A DNA stretch of 61,301 nucleotides from Salegentibacter salarius (GCF_900168265.1 NZ_FVZF01000024.1:1-61301), one strand, 5' to 3'. Shown: positions 26,951 through 36,042, counted from the stretch's first letter. The notes: generated from the letters alone by a model not told the origin. A program made the numbers and translations.

Positions 26951-27472
26951 TTAATCTTCATCTAAAATATAAAGAGGTTCTTCTAAATTTTCATCAAGAT
27001 AATTCATCATTGCTTCAGAGTCTACTTTATCTAAATCGGTATCATCTACAATATAACCTTGTTGAAAAATATAATTTGAAATCTCACCGGTAGAGAGATC
27101 TATATTATTATTGTCTATATAGCTCTCCATTACAGAAACTTCTAAGTTTTCCCAACTGGTTTGGGTTTCAGGATTTATATAGAAGGTACTGGCAAAGGCA
27201 ATAACCATTGCTGCAATGCTCGCTGCATAAAGGAAAACCTCTTTGGTAACCAATTTGCGTACTTTAGGTTCAGTTTTAGTTACTTTTTCAAAAAACTCAT
27301 CTTCCAGCCCATCAAAATATCCTTCTGGCGCCTTGAAACCTGCAGATTTTTTCTCTCCCAGGGTTTCAGAAAGCTCCATTTTTTCCAGCAATTCCTGCTC
27401 AAAACCCTCAAAATAACCTGATGGGGTTTTGAAACCAGACTTGGGATTATATGATATTTTTTCTTTCTTCAT
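26951..27472 (-). CDS. Membrane-anchored anti-sigma-like protein with duplicated GYF motif
   Basis: A 173-residue protein encoded directly after the sigma factor. The cytoplasmic N-terminus holds two copies of a motif: SGFKTPSGYFEGFEQELLEK and AGFKAPEGYFDGLEDEFFEK, about 38 residues apart. One membrane helix follows (VFLYAASIAAMVIAFASTFYI, near 90-110), then an acidic external tail ending in EPLYILDED. Layout (cytoplasmic part, one membrane pass, external part) is that of an anti-sigma factor, but no zinc-finger or ASD signature is evident. The duplicated motif could be the sigma-binding part. Confidence 0.65.
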   Translation of the reverse strand: MKKEKISYNPKSGFKTPSGYFEGFEQELLEKMELSETLGEKKSAGFKAPEGYFDGLEDEFFEKVTKTEPKVRKLVTKEVFLYAASIAAMVIAFASTFYINPETQTSWENLEVSVMESYIDNNNIDLSTGEISNYIFQQGYIVDDTDLDKVDSEAMMNYLDENLEEPLYILDED

Positions 27473-27504
27473 TTGTTTATTTGACTATAAAAAGAACAAA
27501 AGGT

Positions 27505-28101
27505 TTAATTTGTTTTTAAGTATTCCTCTATTTTTTTAGCAGCGTGGTGGTAAGAAGCTTTTAGCGCTCCTTCACTGGTTTCTAAAATTTCTGACATTTC
27601 CCGGTATTTTAATTCCTGAAAGTATTTCATATTAAAAACCTGTTGTTGTTTTGCGGGAAGACTGGCAATTGCTTTTTGTAATTTCAGCTGAATTTCATCA
27701 CCTTCAAAATAAACATCACTTTCTAAATTAGCAATAAGCTGTTGTTGCAGATCTTCTGAAGAAATCTGATTACGTTTAGCTCTTTTGTTTAAAAAGCTGA
27801 TCGCTTCGTTAGTAGCAATGCGATACATCCAGGAAAACAACTTACTTTCTCCTTTAAAATTATGAATATTTTTAAAAACCTTAATAAAGGTATTTTGAAG
27901 AACATCATGAGTATCCTCATGGTCTTTGACCATGTTACGTATATGCCAGTATAGACGCTCTTTGTATAAAGATACCAGTTCTTTAAAAGCTTCTGAAGAA
28001 GTCTTTTTTTCCTGTAAGCGTTTAATAAGTAGATCTTCGGACGTTTTCAAAGGGATGCTAGTCTTAATAAATTTTATGGAATCCCGGGTAACGGAAGCCA
28101 A
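27505..28101 (-). CDS. ECF-type RNA polymerase sigma factor
   Basis: A 198-residue group 4 sigma factor. Region 2 includes HDVLQNTFIKVFKNIHNFKG and LFSWMYRIATNEAISFLNKR; region 4 includes LPAKQQQVFNMKYFQELKYR and a helix-turn-helix (EMSEILETSEGALKASYHHA). It directs RNA polymerase to a specific regulon, probably including its own operon. Followed after 32 bp by the anti-sigma-like gene and then the Spy-like gene. The start at 28101 could be later; the first ~20 residues are not conserved in type. Confidence 0.9.
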   Translation of the reverse strand: MASVTRDSIKFIKTSIPLKTSEDLLIKRLQEKKTSSEAFKELVSLYKERLYWHIRNMVKDHEDTHDVLQNTFIKVFKNIHNFKGESKLFSWMYRIATNEAISFLNKRAKRNQISSEDLQQQLIANLESDVYFEGDEIQLKLQKAIASLPAKQQQVFNMKYFQELKYREMSEILETSEGALKASYHHAAKKIEEYLKTN

Positions 28102-28224
28102 AGGTAGTTAAAACTTTATTCTTCTTAAAGTCAGCGTATAAAAGTATTGAACTAAGAAATCCTTCTTTGCAAGAATGTATTTCATCGATAAAATGCATAA
28201 AAAACGGATAAAGTGCATTTTTTA

Positions 28225-28256
28225 TTTGGTAAATAGGTTTTTCTAATCTACATTTA
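28225..28256 (+). promoter_or_regulatory. Candidate promoter of a small RNA
   Basis: TTTG at 28225-28228, 20 bases, TACATTTA at 28249-28256 (seven of eight to the -7 pattern). No coding start follows before the terminator at 28346. Confidence 0.35.
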
Positions 28257-28262
28257 CAATAT

Positions 28263-28379
28263 CAAAATGATTTAGTCTTTTTTTGCCTCAAACGAAAACG
28301 AATTAAATCTTTTATTCTTATTTGCCCCAAAATGAGAATAATTATAAAAAAGGATGGAGTATTCTCCGTCCTTTTTTTA
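28263..28379 (+). ncRNA. Candidate small RNA of about 115 nt
   Basis: The 375-bp gap between the divergent sigma gene and the gene at 28477 contains a candidate promoter (28225-28256) and a strong terminator (28346-28379) with no ORF of note between them. The would-be RNA carries two imperfect repeats, TTTGCCTCAAACG near 28285 and TTTGCCCCAAAAT at 28321, 19 of 26 bases alike when extended. The repeats could equally be regulator binding sites. Confidence 0.35.
28346..28379. terminator. Terminator in a gene-free region
   Basis: AGGATGGAG pairs with CTCCGTCCT (one G-U) around TATT, followed by seven T; A residues precede it. It ends no annotated gene on the plus strand. Confidence 0.8.
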
Positions 28380-28424
28380 TGCCTGAATATTAAGCTGTGA
28401 AAATTTTTTAAAAACGTTTTAAAA

Positions 28425-28457
28425 TTGCATATCGGTAATTTTCTATGTATATTTTTG
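28425..28457 (+). promoter_or_regulatory. Promoter of the 117-residue secreted protein gene
   Basis: TTG at 28425-28427, 22 bases, TATTTTTG at 28450-28457. The start codon is 20 bp downstream. Confidence 0.55.
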
Positions 28458-28476
28458 TAAAATAAAATTTAATGTT

Positions 28477-28830
28477 ATGAGAAATATACTATTAATTCCG
28501 ATTATGTTAATGTTCGCCTTACAGGTGGAGGCACAAGACCAAACTGAGCCGGTGAAGGTGGGAGATGTTTTAGTGATTAATCAAGCTGAAGATCAAAATT
28601 TTAAATCTTTAGATTTACCAAAGGCTAACTTTATTATTAAAAAGGGCGGAATCGCCAATTACAAGAGTCTTGTAGGAAATAGGGTAGAAGTAGCCGAAGT
28701 TAATACCAATGATGCCGGTGAAACTACTGTAGTTTTAAAAAGAGAAGATGGAAGAAAATTCTTTCGAACTCACACCTCTATTAGCGCTAATTTAGATGAG
28801 GCATTGAAAAACGGAGAGTTGATTCTGTAG
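28477..28830 (+). CDS. Small secreted protein of unknown function
   Basis: A 117-residue protein with a signal peptide ending VEAQDQ (residues 1-20). The mature part, about 95 residues, contains VGDVLVINQAEDQNFKSLDL, FIIKKGGIANYKSLVGN and KREDGRKFFRTHTSI. Alternating hydrophobic residues suggest a small beta-rich fold. I do not recognise it. It has its own promoter and a terminator shared with the convergent exporter gene. Confidence 0.7.
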   Translation: MRNILLIPIMLMFALQVEAQDQTEPVKVGDVLVINQAEDQNFKSLDLPKANFIIKKGGIANYKSLVGNRVEVAEVNTNDAGETTVVLKREDGRKFFRTHTSISANLDEALKNGELIL

Positions 28831-28851
28831 AAATAAGAATCATTGAAATAA

Positions 28852-28890
28852 AAAAAAGCTGTCTGGGAAATTCTTAGACAACTTTTTTAT
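28852..28890. terminator. Bidirectional terminator
   Basis: AAGCTGTCTGGGAA pairs imperfectly with TTCTTAGACAACTT, flanked by A and T runs. It serves the convergent small secreted protein and ABC exporter genes. The sequence resembles the outer stem of the repeat at 57618-57768. Confidence 0.75.
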
Positions 28891-28898
28891 TTTATCAT

Positions 28899-30728
28899 CT
28901 AATCAAAAGATTGCATCTCTACCAGTTTTTGATAAGTGCCTTTTTTGGCAAGTAATTCCAGGTGTTTTCCCTGTTCCACAATTTCACCGCGATGTAATAC
29001 AATAATCTTATCGGCATTTTGAATTGTTGAAAGTCTGTGGGCAATCACGATAGAAGTTCTATTTTTCATCATATTCTCCAGGGCTTTCTGTACCAGTTTC
29101 TCGCTTTCTGTATCCAGGGCAGAAGTTGCTTCATCGAGGATCATAATCGGTGGATTTTTAAGTACCGCACGGGCAATTGAAAGGCGTTGTTTTTGCCCAC
29201 CACTTAATTTATTCCCACTATCTCCAATATTGGTTTCAAGTCCTTCAGGAAGCTCCTTAACGAACTCCCAGGCGTTGGCCACTTTTAGGGCATCAATAAT
29301 CTCCTCTTCCGTGGCATTATCTTTACCTAAGGCGATATTGTTTTTTACCGTATCGTTAAAAAGTATAGAATCCTGGGTTACAAGTCCCATTAAATTACGA
29401 AGAGATTTTTTGGTAATACCTTTAATATTATGCCCGTCAAGTTTAATGACACCTTCGTTAACATCATAAAAACGGGTTATTAAATTGGCGATGGTAGATT
29501 TCCCACTTCCCGACTGGCCCACGAGGGCAATCATCTTTCCTTTTTCAACCTGCATAGAGAAATTCTTCAGCACATTCTCTTTTTCATACCTAAAGTTGAT
29601 ATTTTCTACTTCAATATTCTCATCAAAGCTTTCTTTCTTCACCGCATTTCTATCGTCCTTTATAGTCGATTCGGTTTCCAGGATCTCCAGGATTCGCTCT
29701 GCACTGGCATTTCCTTTTTGTATAGAGTATGTTGCTTTAGAGATGGCTTTTGCCGGGGTTAGAATATTGTAGGTTAAAACAAGAAATCCTATAAAAGTAG
29801 AGGCATCCATTGTATTATCAATAAGCACCATTCTTCCACCAAACCATAAGATTATAGTAATTACCACCACGCCTAAAAACTCACTCATAGGCGAAGCGAG
29901 GTTCTGGCGATGCAAAAGCGTATTTAAAATTTGATTTAAACGGCCTGTACTGCTATAAAATTTTCTTTTGAATTTATCTTCAGCATTAAAGCCTTTAATA
30001 ATTTTTAAACTGGAAAGCGATTCTTCAACTATAGTTAGAAAATTCGCGTTTTCCTGTTGAGCCTGGGTAGATTGCGATTTCAGTTTCTTCCCTATTGTGG
30101 AGATTAATAAACCTGCCAAAGGAAGAAAAACCAGCACAAAAAGCGTTAATTTCGGGCTAATCCCAATCATAAAAACTAACGTAAAGATGAGGGTAAGCGG
30201 TTCTTTTACGAATAGCTCTAACATGCTTAAAAACGAAGTCTGGATTTCCTGAACATCACTTGTGATCCTGGAAATAAAATCTCCTTTTCTTTTTTCAGAA
30301 AAGAAAGAAACCGGTAATTCTACAATTTTATCGTAGATACGGTTTCTAATATCTTTAAGCATGCCGTTTCTAAGATTGGCAATAAAATAAAGTGCCAGGT
30401 AATTAAAGAGGTTTTTTAGAAAAAATAATACAATTACCGTGATGCAAATACTTACCAGCGCGGCAACCTCTCCATATTGTTCAACCTGTTGATTTAAAAA
30501 GTAATTAGAATAATCATTTGCAAAATCTTTAATATTCCCAAATTTTCCATTCCAAACCGGTTTCGTGCTAATAGGCTTTTCTTCCTGGAAAAGCACCCGA
30601 AGCATTGGGATGAAAGAGATAAACGCCAGGGTGCTAAATAGCGCGTAGAAAACGTTACTAATAATATTAAGTATTGCAAAACTCTTATAAGGCTTTGCAA
30701 ACTGAAGAATCTTCTTTAAATACGTCAT
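28899..30728 (-). CDS. ABC exporter, fused permease and ATPase (MsbA-like)
   Basis: A half-transporter of 609 residues: six membrane helices in about 15-330, then the nucleotide-binding domain. Walker A is GQSGSGKST (near 403), the signature LSGGQKQRLSIARAVL (near 510) and Walker B IMILDEATSALDTES. The set is complete. The closest types are lipid A/MsbA-like and multidrug exporters; the substrate is not given by sequence. It lies 12 bp downstream of the phosphohexomutase gene and may share its transcript. Confidence 0.9.
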   Translation of the reverse strand: MTYLKKILQFAKPYKSFAILNIISNVFYALFSTLAFISFIPMLRVLFQEEKPISTKPVWNGKFGNIKDFANDYSNYFLNQQVEQYGEVAALVSICITVIVLFFLKNLFNYLALYFIANLRNGMLKDIRNRIYDKIVELPVSFFSEKRKGDFISRITSDVQEIQTSFLSMLELFVKEPLTLIFTLVFMIGISPKLTLFVLVFLPLAGLLISTIGKKLKSQSTQAQQENANFLTIVEESLSSLKIIKGFNAEDKFKRKFYSSTGRLNQILNTLLHRQNLASPMSEFLGVVVITIILWFGGRMVLIDNTMDASTFIGFLVLTYNILTPAKAISKATYSIQKGNASAERILEILETESTIKDDRNAVKKESFDENIEVENINFRYEKENVLKNFSMQVEKGKMIALVGQSGSGKSTIANLITRFYDVNEGVIKLDGHNIKGITKKSLRNLMGLVTQDSILFNDTVKNNIALGKDNATEEEIIDALKVANAWEFVKELPEGLETNIGDSGNKLSGGQKQRLSIARAVLKNPPIMILDEATSALDTESEKLVQKALENMMKNRTSIVIAHRLSTIQNADKIIVLHRGEIVEQGKHLELLAKKGTYQKLVEMQSFD

Positions 30729-30740
30729 AAATACGAGCGA

Positions 30741-32471
30741 TTAGCCCAGTTGTAATTCATTTTTAATTCTCTGGATCTTATCGGCTAGTTTTGCATTTTC
30801 AGTATTAAAATCTTCAACTTTATCCAGTTGCGAATTCACACTAAAATAGAATTTGATCTTTGGCTCTGTACCGCTTGGCCGGGCAGCGATCTTTGTTCCA
30901 TTTTCGGTATAATAAATAAGCACGTTAGATTTTGGAATATTTATCTCTTCTTCAATGCGTTCCTGAAGGTTATTTGCTTTTGAAGTGTGATAATCTTCAA
31001 TAAGTACCACTTTCTCTGCGTCTATCTCTTTCCAGGGATTTTCTCTAAGATCTACTAACATTTGCTTTATTTCTGCCTCACCTTCAATTCCTTTTTTCAC
31101 TAAAGAAGTAAGTTCTTCGCGGTAAAGTCCGTGTTCGGTATAAAGTTGTAGCAATTGTTCGTAGAAAGAGCTTCCTTTTGCTTTCATTTGTGCAGCGATC
31201 TCGCAGGCGAGTAGGGTAGCGGTTGCAGCGTCTTTATCGCGTACAAAATCACCTACCATATAGCCGAAGCTTTCTTCACCACCACCAACAAAATCAAGCC
31301 CTGGATTATCTTTTATCAATTTCGCGATCCATTTAAAGCCGGTTAAGACTTCGTGATATTGCGCGCCGTAGCTTTCTGTAATATTTTTGAGCATTGGCGT
31401 AGAGACAATAGTGGAAGCCACAAAAGAGTTTTTAGAAAGTTTGTTTTGCTCTTTATGTTTTTCCAGAAGAAACCACGTCATCATAAGCATAGTTTGGTTT
31501 CCGTTAAGCAGAATCATTTTTCCGTTTAGATCTCTAACGGCAACTCCTAAACGATCACCATCGGGATCGGTGCCAATAACAATATCGGCATTTTTTTCTT
31601 CCGCGAGGTCCAATGCCATTTTTAAGGCTTCTGGTTCTTCCGGGTTTGGTGACTTTACCGTTGGAAAGTTTCCGTTAGGTTCTTTTTGCTCTTCTACCAA
31701 GAAAACATTTTTATAGCCTGCTTTTTCTAAAATCTGCGGATTGGTCTTACAAGCCGTTCCGTGTAGAGATGTAAAAACAATTTTTAGATTATTTTTAGCT
31801 GAAGACGAAGTATTAAAACTTCCGTTTTCTACTGAAGCTTCCTGAAATGCTTTATCTACTTCACTATCTATCTTATGAATAAACTCTGGCTTTGCTTTAA
31901 AATTAACCTCGTTATACTCCAGCTTATTAATAATATCTACTAGCTTGGTATCTTGCGGCGGAACCAATTGGCCACCATCCTGCCAATACACTTTATAGCC
32001 GTTATATTCGGGAGGATTATGGCTTGCGGTCAATACGATCCCGGCGTGACAGTCCAAGAATTTAACTGCGAAAGAAAGCTCTGGTGTTGGCCTTAATTCT
32101 GAAAATAAATAAACCTCAATCTCATTGGCCGAAAATACTTCAGCCACCATTTGCGCCAACTCTTTAGAGTTATTTCTACAATCGTAAGCAATGGCTACTT
32201 TTAATTTTTCTCCTTTGAATTCGGTTTTCAATAAATTAGAAAGTCCCTGGGTGTTTTTTCCGAGGGTATATTTATTGATCCTGTTGGTGCCCACGCCCAT
32301 GATGCCGCGCATACCACCGGTACCAAAAGCTGCATTTTTATAAAAAGACTCCTCCAGTTCTTTTGGATCGTTTTCTATAAGATTGTTGATCTCCTTTTGG
32401 GTGTCTTCGTCAAATATATCGGTAAGCCAGGCTTTAGCCTTAGCCAGGATTTCTGGTTTATTTTGAGCCAT
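30741..32471 (-). CDS. Phosphohexomutase (phosphoglucomutase/phosphomannomutase type)
   Basis: Interconverts hexose 1- and 6-phosphates. The phosphoserine loop is TASHNPPEYNGYKVYW (near residue 149), the metal loop GTDPDGDRLGVAV, the sugar-binding loop GGGEESFGYMVGDFVRDKDA, and the phosphate-binding C-terminal loop ARPSGTEPKIKFYF. 576 residues, as in the long PgcA-like group. It could feed UDP-glucose for the trehalose and glycan pathways; that link is inference. Confidence 0.93.
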   Translation of the reverse strand: MAQNKPEILAKAKAWLTDIFDEDTQKEINNLIENDPKELEESFYKNAAFGTGGMRGIMGVGTNRINKYTLGKNTQGLSNLLKTEFKGEKLKVAIAYDCRNNSKELAQMVAEVFSANEIEVYLFSELRPTPELSFAVKFLDCHAGIVLTASHNPPEYNGYKVYWQDGGQLVPPQDTKLVDIINKLEYNEVNFKAKPEFIHKIDSEVDKAFQEASVENGSFNTSSSAKNNLKIVFTSLHGTACKTNPQILEKAGYKNVFLVEEQKEPNGNFPTVKSPNPEEPEALKMALDLAEEKNADIVIGTDPDGDRLGVAVRDLNGKMILLNGNQTMLMMTWFLLEKHKEQNKLSKNSFVASTIVSTPMLKNITESYGAQYHEVLTGFKWIAKLIKDNPGLDFVGGGEESFGYMVGDFVRDKDAATATLLACEIAAQMKAKGSSFYEQLLQLYTEHGLYREELTSLVKKGIEGEAEIKQMLVDLRENPWKEIDAEKVVLIEDYHTSKANNLQERIEEEINIPKSNVLIYYTENGTKIAARPSGTEPKIKFYFSVNSQLDKVEDFNTENAKLADKIQRIKNELQLG

Positions 32472-32519
32472 AATTAAAAGTTTAGATAAACAAAAATAAG
32501 GATTAATGCCTTAATGGCA

Positions 32520-33479
32520 TTATAAATTTGAAGTGGTTTTATTGATTAGGTAACGTTCCTTTTCCCGCTTAGAGCGTAAAATGAGCTCTCCAAGAAAACC
32601 TGCAAGGAAAAGTTGAGTTCCAATTATCATTACCGCCAGCGCGATATAAAACCAGGGATTTGAAGTTACCAGAACATTGGGTAAGCCGTGGTAAAGTTTG
32701 TAGAGTTTGGAAATACCGATCCATCCGGCCGAGATAAAACCGAAAATAAACATGAGCACTCCCAAAGCGCCAAAAAGGTGCATAGGCCTTCTGCCAAATT
32801 TAGAAAGGAACCAAATGCTGATAAGATCTAAAAAGCCATTAAGAAAACGTTCGGCACCAAATTTTGTTTTTCCGAATTTCCTGGCCTGGTGTTGTACTTC
32901 TTTTTCGGTGATCTTTGAATAGCCTGCATTTTTTGCCAAAACAGGAATGTAGCGATGCATTTCGCCGTAAACATCAATGTTCTTGATTACTTCTTTTCTA
33001 TAAGCTTTAAGTCCGCAATTGAAATCGTGCAGTTTTACTCCAGAAGTTTTTCTTGCGGCTGCATTAAAGATTTTTGAAGGAATATTTTTTGAAATCACCG
33101 AATCATAGCGTTTCTTTTTCCAACCAGAAACCAGGTCGTAACCTTTCTCTTTAATAAGTTGATAAAGTTCAGGAATTTCTTCTGGATTATCTTGTAGATC
33201 TGCATCCATAGTGATGATCACATCTCCCTGGGCTCTCAGGAAACCGGCGTGTAAAGCCTGTGATTTTCCGTAGTTTCGGTTAAATTTAATTCCTTTAACC
33301 GCTTTGTCGTTTTCTACAAGAGCTTCAATGGTTTTCCAGGAATCATCGGTACTGCCATCGTCAATAAAAATGATCTCGTGTGAAAAGGAATTGGACCGCA
33401 TTACTTTTGCGATCCAATTATACAATTCGGTTAGAGATTGTTCTTCGTTTAAAAGAGGGATAACGACGGAAATCTGCAT
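32520..33479 (-). CDS. Family 2 glycosyltransferase with two C-terminal membrane helices
   Basis: Resembles polyprenyl-phosphate sugar transferases (DPM1/GtrB group). Residues 1-230 are the GT-A domain: VVIPLLNEEQSLTELYNWI, IIFIDDGSTDDSW, and DADLQDNPEEIPEL with the metal-binding DxD. The C-terminus has two membrane helices (near 232-255 and 273-300) and a basic tail. Likely loads a sugar on a lipid carrier at the inner membrane. The gene is followed by the mutase and preceded by DUF4199 across 4 bp. Confidence 0.9.
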   Translation of the reverse strand: MQISVVIPLLNEEQSLTELYNWIAKVMRSNSFSHEIIFIDDGSTDDSWKTIEALVENDKAVKGIKFNRNYGKSQALHAGFLRAQGDVIITMDADLQDNPEEIPELYQLIKEKGYDLVSGWKKKRYDSVISKNIPSKIFNAAARKTSGVKLHDFNCGLKAYRKEVIKNIDVYGEMHRYIPVLAKNAGYSKITEKEVQHQARKFGKTKFGAERFLNGFLDLISIWFLSKFGRRPMHLFGALGVLMFIFGFISAGWIGISKLYKLYHGLPNVLVTSNPWFYIALAVMIIGTQLFLAGFLGELILRSKREKERYLINKTTSNL

Positions 33480-33483
33480 GTAT

Positions 33484-34014
33484 TTATACGTCTTGTGGAT
33501 TCTTATTTTTCATAATTAAACCGGCTATAAGAGCTATTATAAAACCAAAAAACAAGTTACCAATAATTGCAAAAGCGGCAATGATCCAAGGAGAGGAGAA
33601 TTTTGCATTCATTTCCATAGCATCGTTAATTTGAGACTCGCTCATATTTGGAAAATTCTCTGTCATTTGAGTTCGTTGCACATCAGCCATTTGACTCATA
33701 TAATCAGGTTCAAGAACATTCATTAAAATTAACTGCCAAACTACGCTAATTAAAGCTCCAATTAATGCAATTCCTAATCCTAGTTTAAAAGCTTCTTTTA
33801 AAGATAAATAATTGTTATTCTGAGATTTGTAAGCTTTTATCCCTAAAACAATAGCGACCACTATCATTATAAAACCAATTGTCCCGTAAACCCAACTCGG
33901 ATTTAAGTAAGCATTGGTAACATACATTATTACGCCAAGAACTACAGATAAAATACCAAGTAGTACTCCATAATTAAGGATTACACTTTTAGAATTTGCT
34001 TTAGAATTTTCCAT
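33484..34014 (-). CDS. DUF4199 family integral membrane protein
   Basis: 176 residues with four membrane helices (about 13-35, 40-62, 78-100 and 147-170) and a soluble loop of about 40 residues between helices 3 and 4 (MSQMADVQRTQMTENFPNMS). This matches DUF4199, found mostly in Bacteroidetes; its function is unknown. The gene lies 4 bp upstream of the glycosyltransferase gene and is probably co-transcribed, so a role in the same glycan or lipid step is possible. Confidence 0.83.
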   Translation of the reverse strand: MENSKANSKSVILNYGVLLGILSVVLGVIMYVTNAYLNPSWVYGTIGFIMIVVAIVLGIKAYKSQNNNYLSLKEAFKLGLGIALIGALISVVWQLILMNVLEPDYMSQMADVQRTQMTENFPNMSESQINDAMEMNAKFSSPWIIAAFAIIGNLFFGFIIALIAGLIMKNKNPQDV

Positions 34015-34104
34015 TTTGTTTGATTGTTTAGTTACAACCGGTTAGTAAGCAAATATAATAAAACGTTACATTGCATAAGAATTAAAAATAATTTTGTCTA
34101 ATCC

Positions 34105-34134
34105 TTGTTTTTATAATTGAATTACTTAAATTTG
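34105..34134 (+). promoter_or_regulatory. Promoter of rpmE2
   Basis: TTG at 34105-34107, 19 bases, TAAATTTG at 34127-34134: exact match to the Bacteroidetes promoter. Start codon 29 bp downstream. Confidence 0.75.
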
Positions 34135-34162
34135 CACCTCGAAAATTAAAAGAACTAAAGCG

Positions 34163-34414
34163 ATGAAGCAGGGAATCCATCCGGAAAATTATAGATTAGT
34201 AGCATTTAAAGATATGTCTAACGAAGATGTATTCATTACTAAATCTACCGCGAACACTAAAGAAACTATTGAAGTAGAAGGTACAGAATATCCACTTATC
34301 AAGTTGGAGATCTCCAGAACTTCTCACCCATACTACACCGGGCAAACCAAATTGGTTGATAGCGCCGGGCGTATTGACAAGTTTAAAAACAAATACAAGA
34401 AATTTAAGAAATAA
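34163..34414 (+). CDS. rpmE2: 50S ribosomal protein L31 type B
   Basis: 83-residue ribosomal protein of the large subunit. The start [19 protein letters not shown] and [21 protein letters not shown] are diagnostic. It lacks cysteines, so this is the zinc-independent type B form. Single gene with its own promoter and terminator. Confidence 0.97.
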   Translation: MKQGIHPENYRLVAFKDMSNEDVFITKSTANTKETIEVEGTEYPLIKLEISRTSHPYYTGQTKLVDSAGRIDKFKNKYKKFKK

Positions 34415-34436
34415 GTTTTTTGTTATATATAATTTC

Positions 34437-34468
34437 AAAAAGTCGTCTTTTATAAGGCGACTTTTTTT
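34437..34468 (+). terminator. Terminator of rpmE2
   Basis: AAAAAGTCGTCTT and AAGGCGACTTTTT form a stem with a short TTAT loop, then a T-run, 23 bp after the stop. Confidence 0.88.
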
Positions 34469-34619
34469 GTGCTTAATTCTTTCTGCAAATCACTGCATTT
34501 GCAAATTTAACGGCATTTAAAAAAGTCAAGCTTTTCAGTTTTATTTTGCTCAATAATTGAGATTTATCTACTCTAAGCCTGTTTCGAAATCAAAAAATCC
34601 CGTTTAACATCTCATTGGC

Positions 34620-34650
34620 TTGTCCCGAGGTAGTTTCCTTTGTAACTTTG
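34620..34650 (+). promoter_or_regulatory. Promoter of the GlmU-family gene
   Basis: TTG at 34620-34622, 20 bases, TAACTTTG at 34643-34650. A second -7-like TAAATTTG lies at 34656-34663, closer to the ATG at 34669. Either gives a very short leader. Confidence 0.55.
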
Positions 34651-34668
34651 AGCCCTAAATTTGTGCGG

Positions 34669-35841
34669 ATGAATTATATATTATTTGACGGTTCTGCCAG
34701 GAACCGCTTACTCCCTTTTACCTTTACGCGGCCTGTTGCCGATATTAGGGTAGGAATTCTCACTATTCGAGAAAAATGGGAATTACTTTTAAAATCTACT
34801 ACTTCTACAATTACCGAAGATTATTTAGCCGAAAAATGGCCAATGGTGGAATTGGAGGAAAATGTAATGATTAATGCTTCCTTTTTGCCAAATGCTGAAT
34901 TTTTAAAGCAAATAAAAAACCTAAAACCTAACCAGGCGATCTTTCATCAGGAAGATATTGTGGCTTTTCATGCTTACGAAGACCAGGAGGTTGCTTTAGA
35001 TGATTACGAGCAAATAGAATTGGCTGAAGAAGTAATTCAAATAAATAACTCCTGGGATATTTTTTCGAAAAACGGCAAAGCTATTGAAGCCGATTTTGAT
35101 CTTTTAACCAAAGACCGGAAATCTCAACCTATCCACGAATCTAACTACGTTAAAAACCCTGAAAGAATTTTCCTGGAAGAAGGTGCTGAGGTAGAGAACT
35201 GCTCGCTTAACGCTTCTACCGGGCCAATTTATGTAGGTAAAAATGCTAAAATACTGGAAGGCAGTCTAATTAAAGGCGCTTTAGCGGTTTGCGAAGGTGC
35301 ATTAGTAAAGATGGGCGCCAAGATCTATGGCCCAACTACTTTAGGTCCCGGATGTCGCGGTGGTGGTGAAATAAATAATGCAGTACTTTTTGCGAATTCC
35401 AATAAAGGCCACGATGGGTATTTAGGGAATTCAGTTTTAGGGGAATGGTGTAATCTTGGTGCTGATACCAATAATTCTAACCTAAAGAATAATTATGCTG
35501 AAGTTCGTATCTGGGATTATGAAACCGAAGGTTTTGCTAAAACCGGACTGCAATTTTGTGGTTTAATGATGGGAGATCACAGTAAATGTGGTATCAACAC
35601 CATGTTTAATACAGGAACGGTAGTAGGTGTTAGCGCGAATATTTTTGGAGCAGGATTTCCACGGAATTTTGTGCCTAGTTTTAGTTGGGGTGGCAGCGCC
35701 GGAACCACGGTTTACAAAACCGAAAAAGCTTTTGAAGTTGCTGAAATCGTTATGAAACGCCGAGACATAGAATTTTCTGAAGAAGATAAAAAGATTTTGG
35801 AGCACGTTTTTGAGGAAACGAGTAAGTGGAGAAGAGGTTAG
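34669..35841 (+). CDS. GlmU family protein (putative sugar nucleotidyltransferase with left-handed beta helix)
   Basis: About 390 residues. The ATG at 34669 gives the conserved opening MNYILFDGSARNRLLPFTFT; the longer frame from 34615 would start inside the promoter. The N-terminal half is a degenerate nucleotidyltransferase-like domain. The C-terminal half is a hexapeptide-repeat beta helix (GPIYVGKNAKILEGSLIKG, GAKIYGPTTLGPGCRGGGEI, GLMMGDHSKCGINTMFNTG). Bacteroidetes GlmU-family proteins of this type differ from true GlmU; the substrate is uncertain. Confidence 0.85.
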   Translation: MNYILFDGSARNRLLPFTFTRPVADIRVGILTIREKWELLLKSTTSTITEDYLAEKWPMVELEENVMINASFLPNAEFLKQIKNLKPNQAIFHQEDIVAFHAYEDQEVALDDYEQIELAEEVIQINNSWDIFSKNGKAIEADFDLLTKDRKSQPIHESNYVKNPERIFLEEGAEVENCSLNASTGPIYVGKNAKILEGSLIKGALAVCEGALVKMGAKIYGPTTLGPGCRGGGEINNAVLFANSNKGHDGYLGNSVLGEWCNLGADTNNSNLKNNYAEVRIWDYETEGFAKTGLQFCGLMMGDHSKCGINTMFNTGTVVGVSANIFGAGFPRNFVPSFSWGGSAGTTVYKTEKAFEVAEIVMKRRDIEFSEEDKKILEHVFEETSKWRRG

Positions 35842-35876
35842 TTTATTAAAACATCACTTTCCAAAAGATTATTAAT

Positions 35877-36007
35877 AAAGGCTATCTGAAATATCTTTAA
35901 CACGTCATCCTGAATTTATTTCAGGATCTAAGCTGTATTCAATTATAATATGCTAGAAGCTGAAACAAGTTCAGCTTGACGAAAATTGGATATTTCAGAT
36001 AGCCTTT
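35877..36007. repeat. Cloverleaf-like dispersed repeat, copy A
   Basis: Outer arms 35877-35895 and 35989-36007 are perfect 19-bp inverses (AAAGGCTATCTGAAATATC). Within them CGTCA (35903) pairs with TGACG (35977-35981), closing two hairpins: ATCCTGAA/TTCAGGAT and AAGCTGAA/TTCAGCTT. The outer stem ends in T-runs and probably terminates the convergent GlmU-family and M23 genes. Confidence 0.85.
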
Positions 36008-36042
36008 TATTTTTTTCATTAAAAACTTATTTACTTCTGTTT

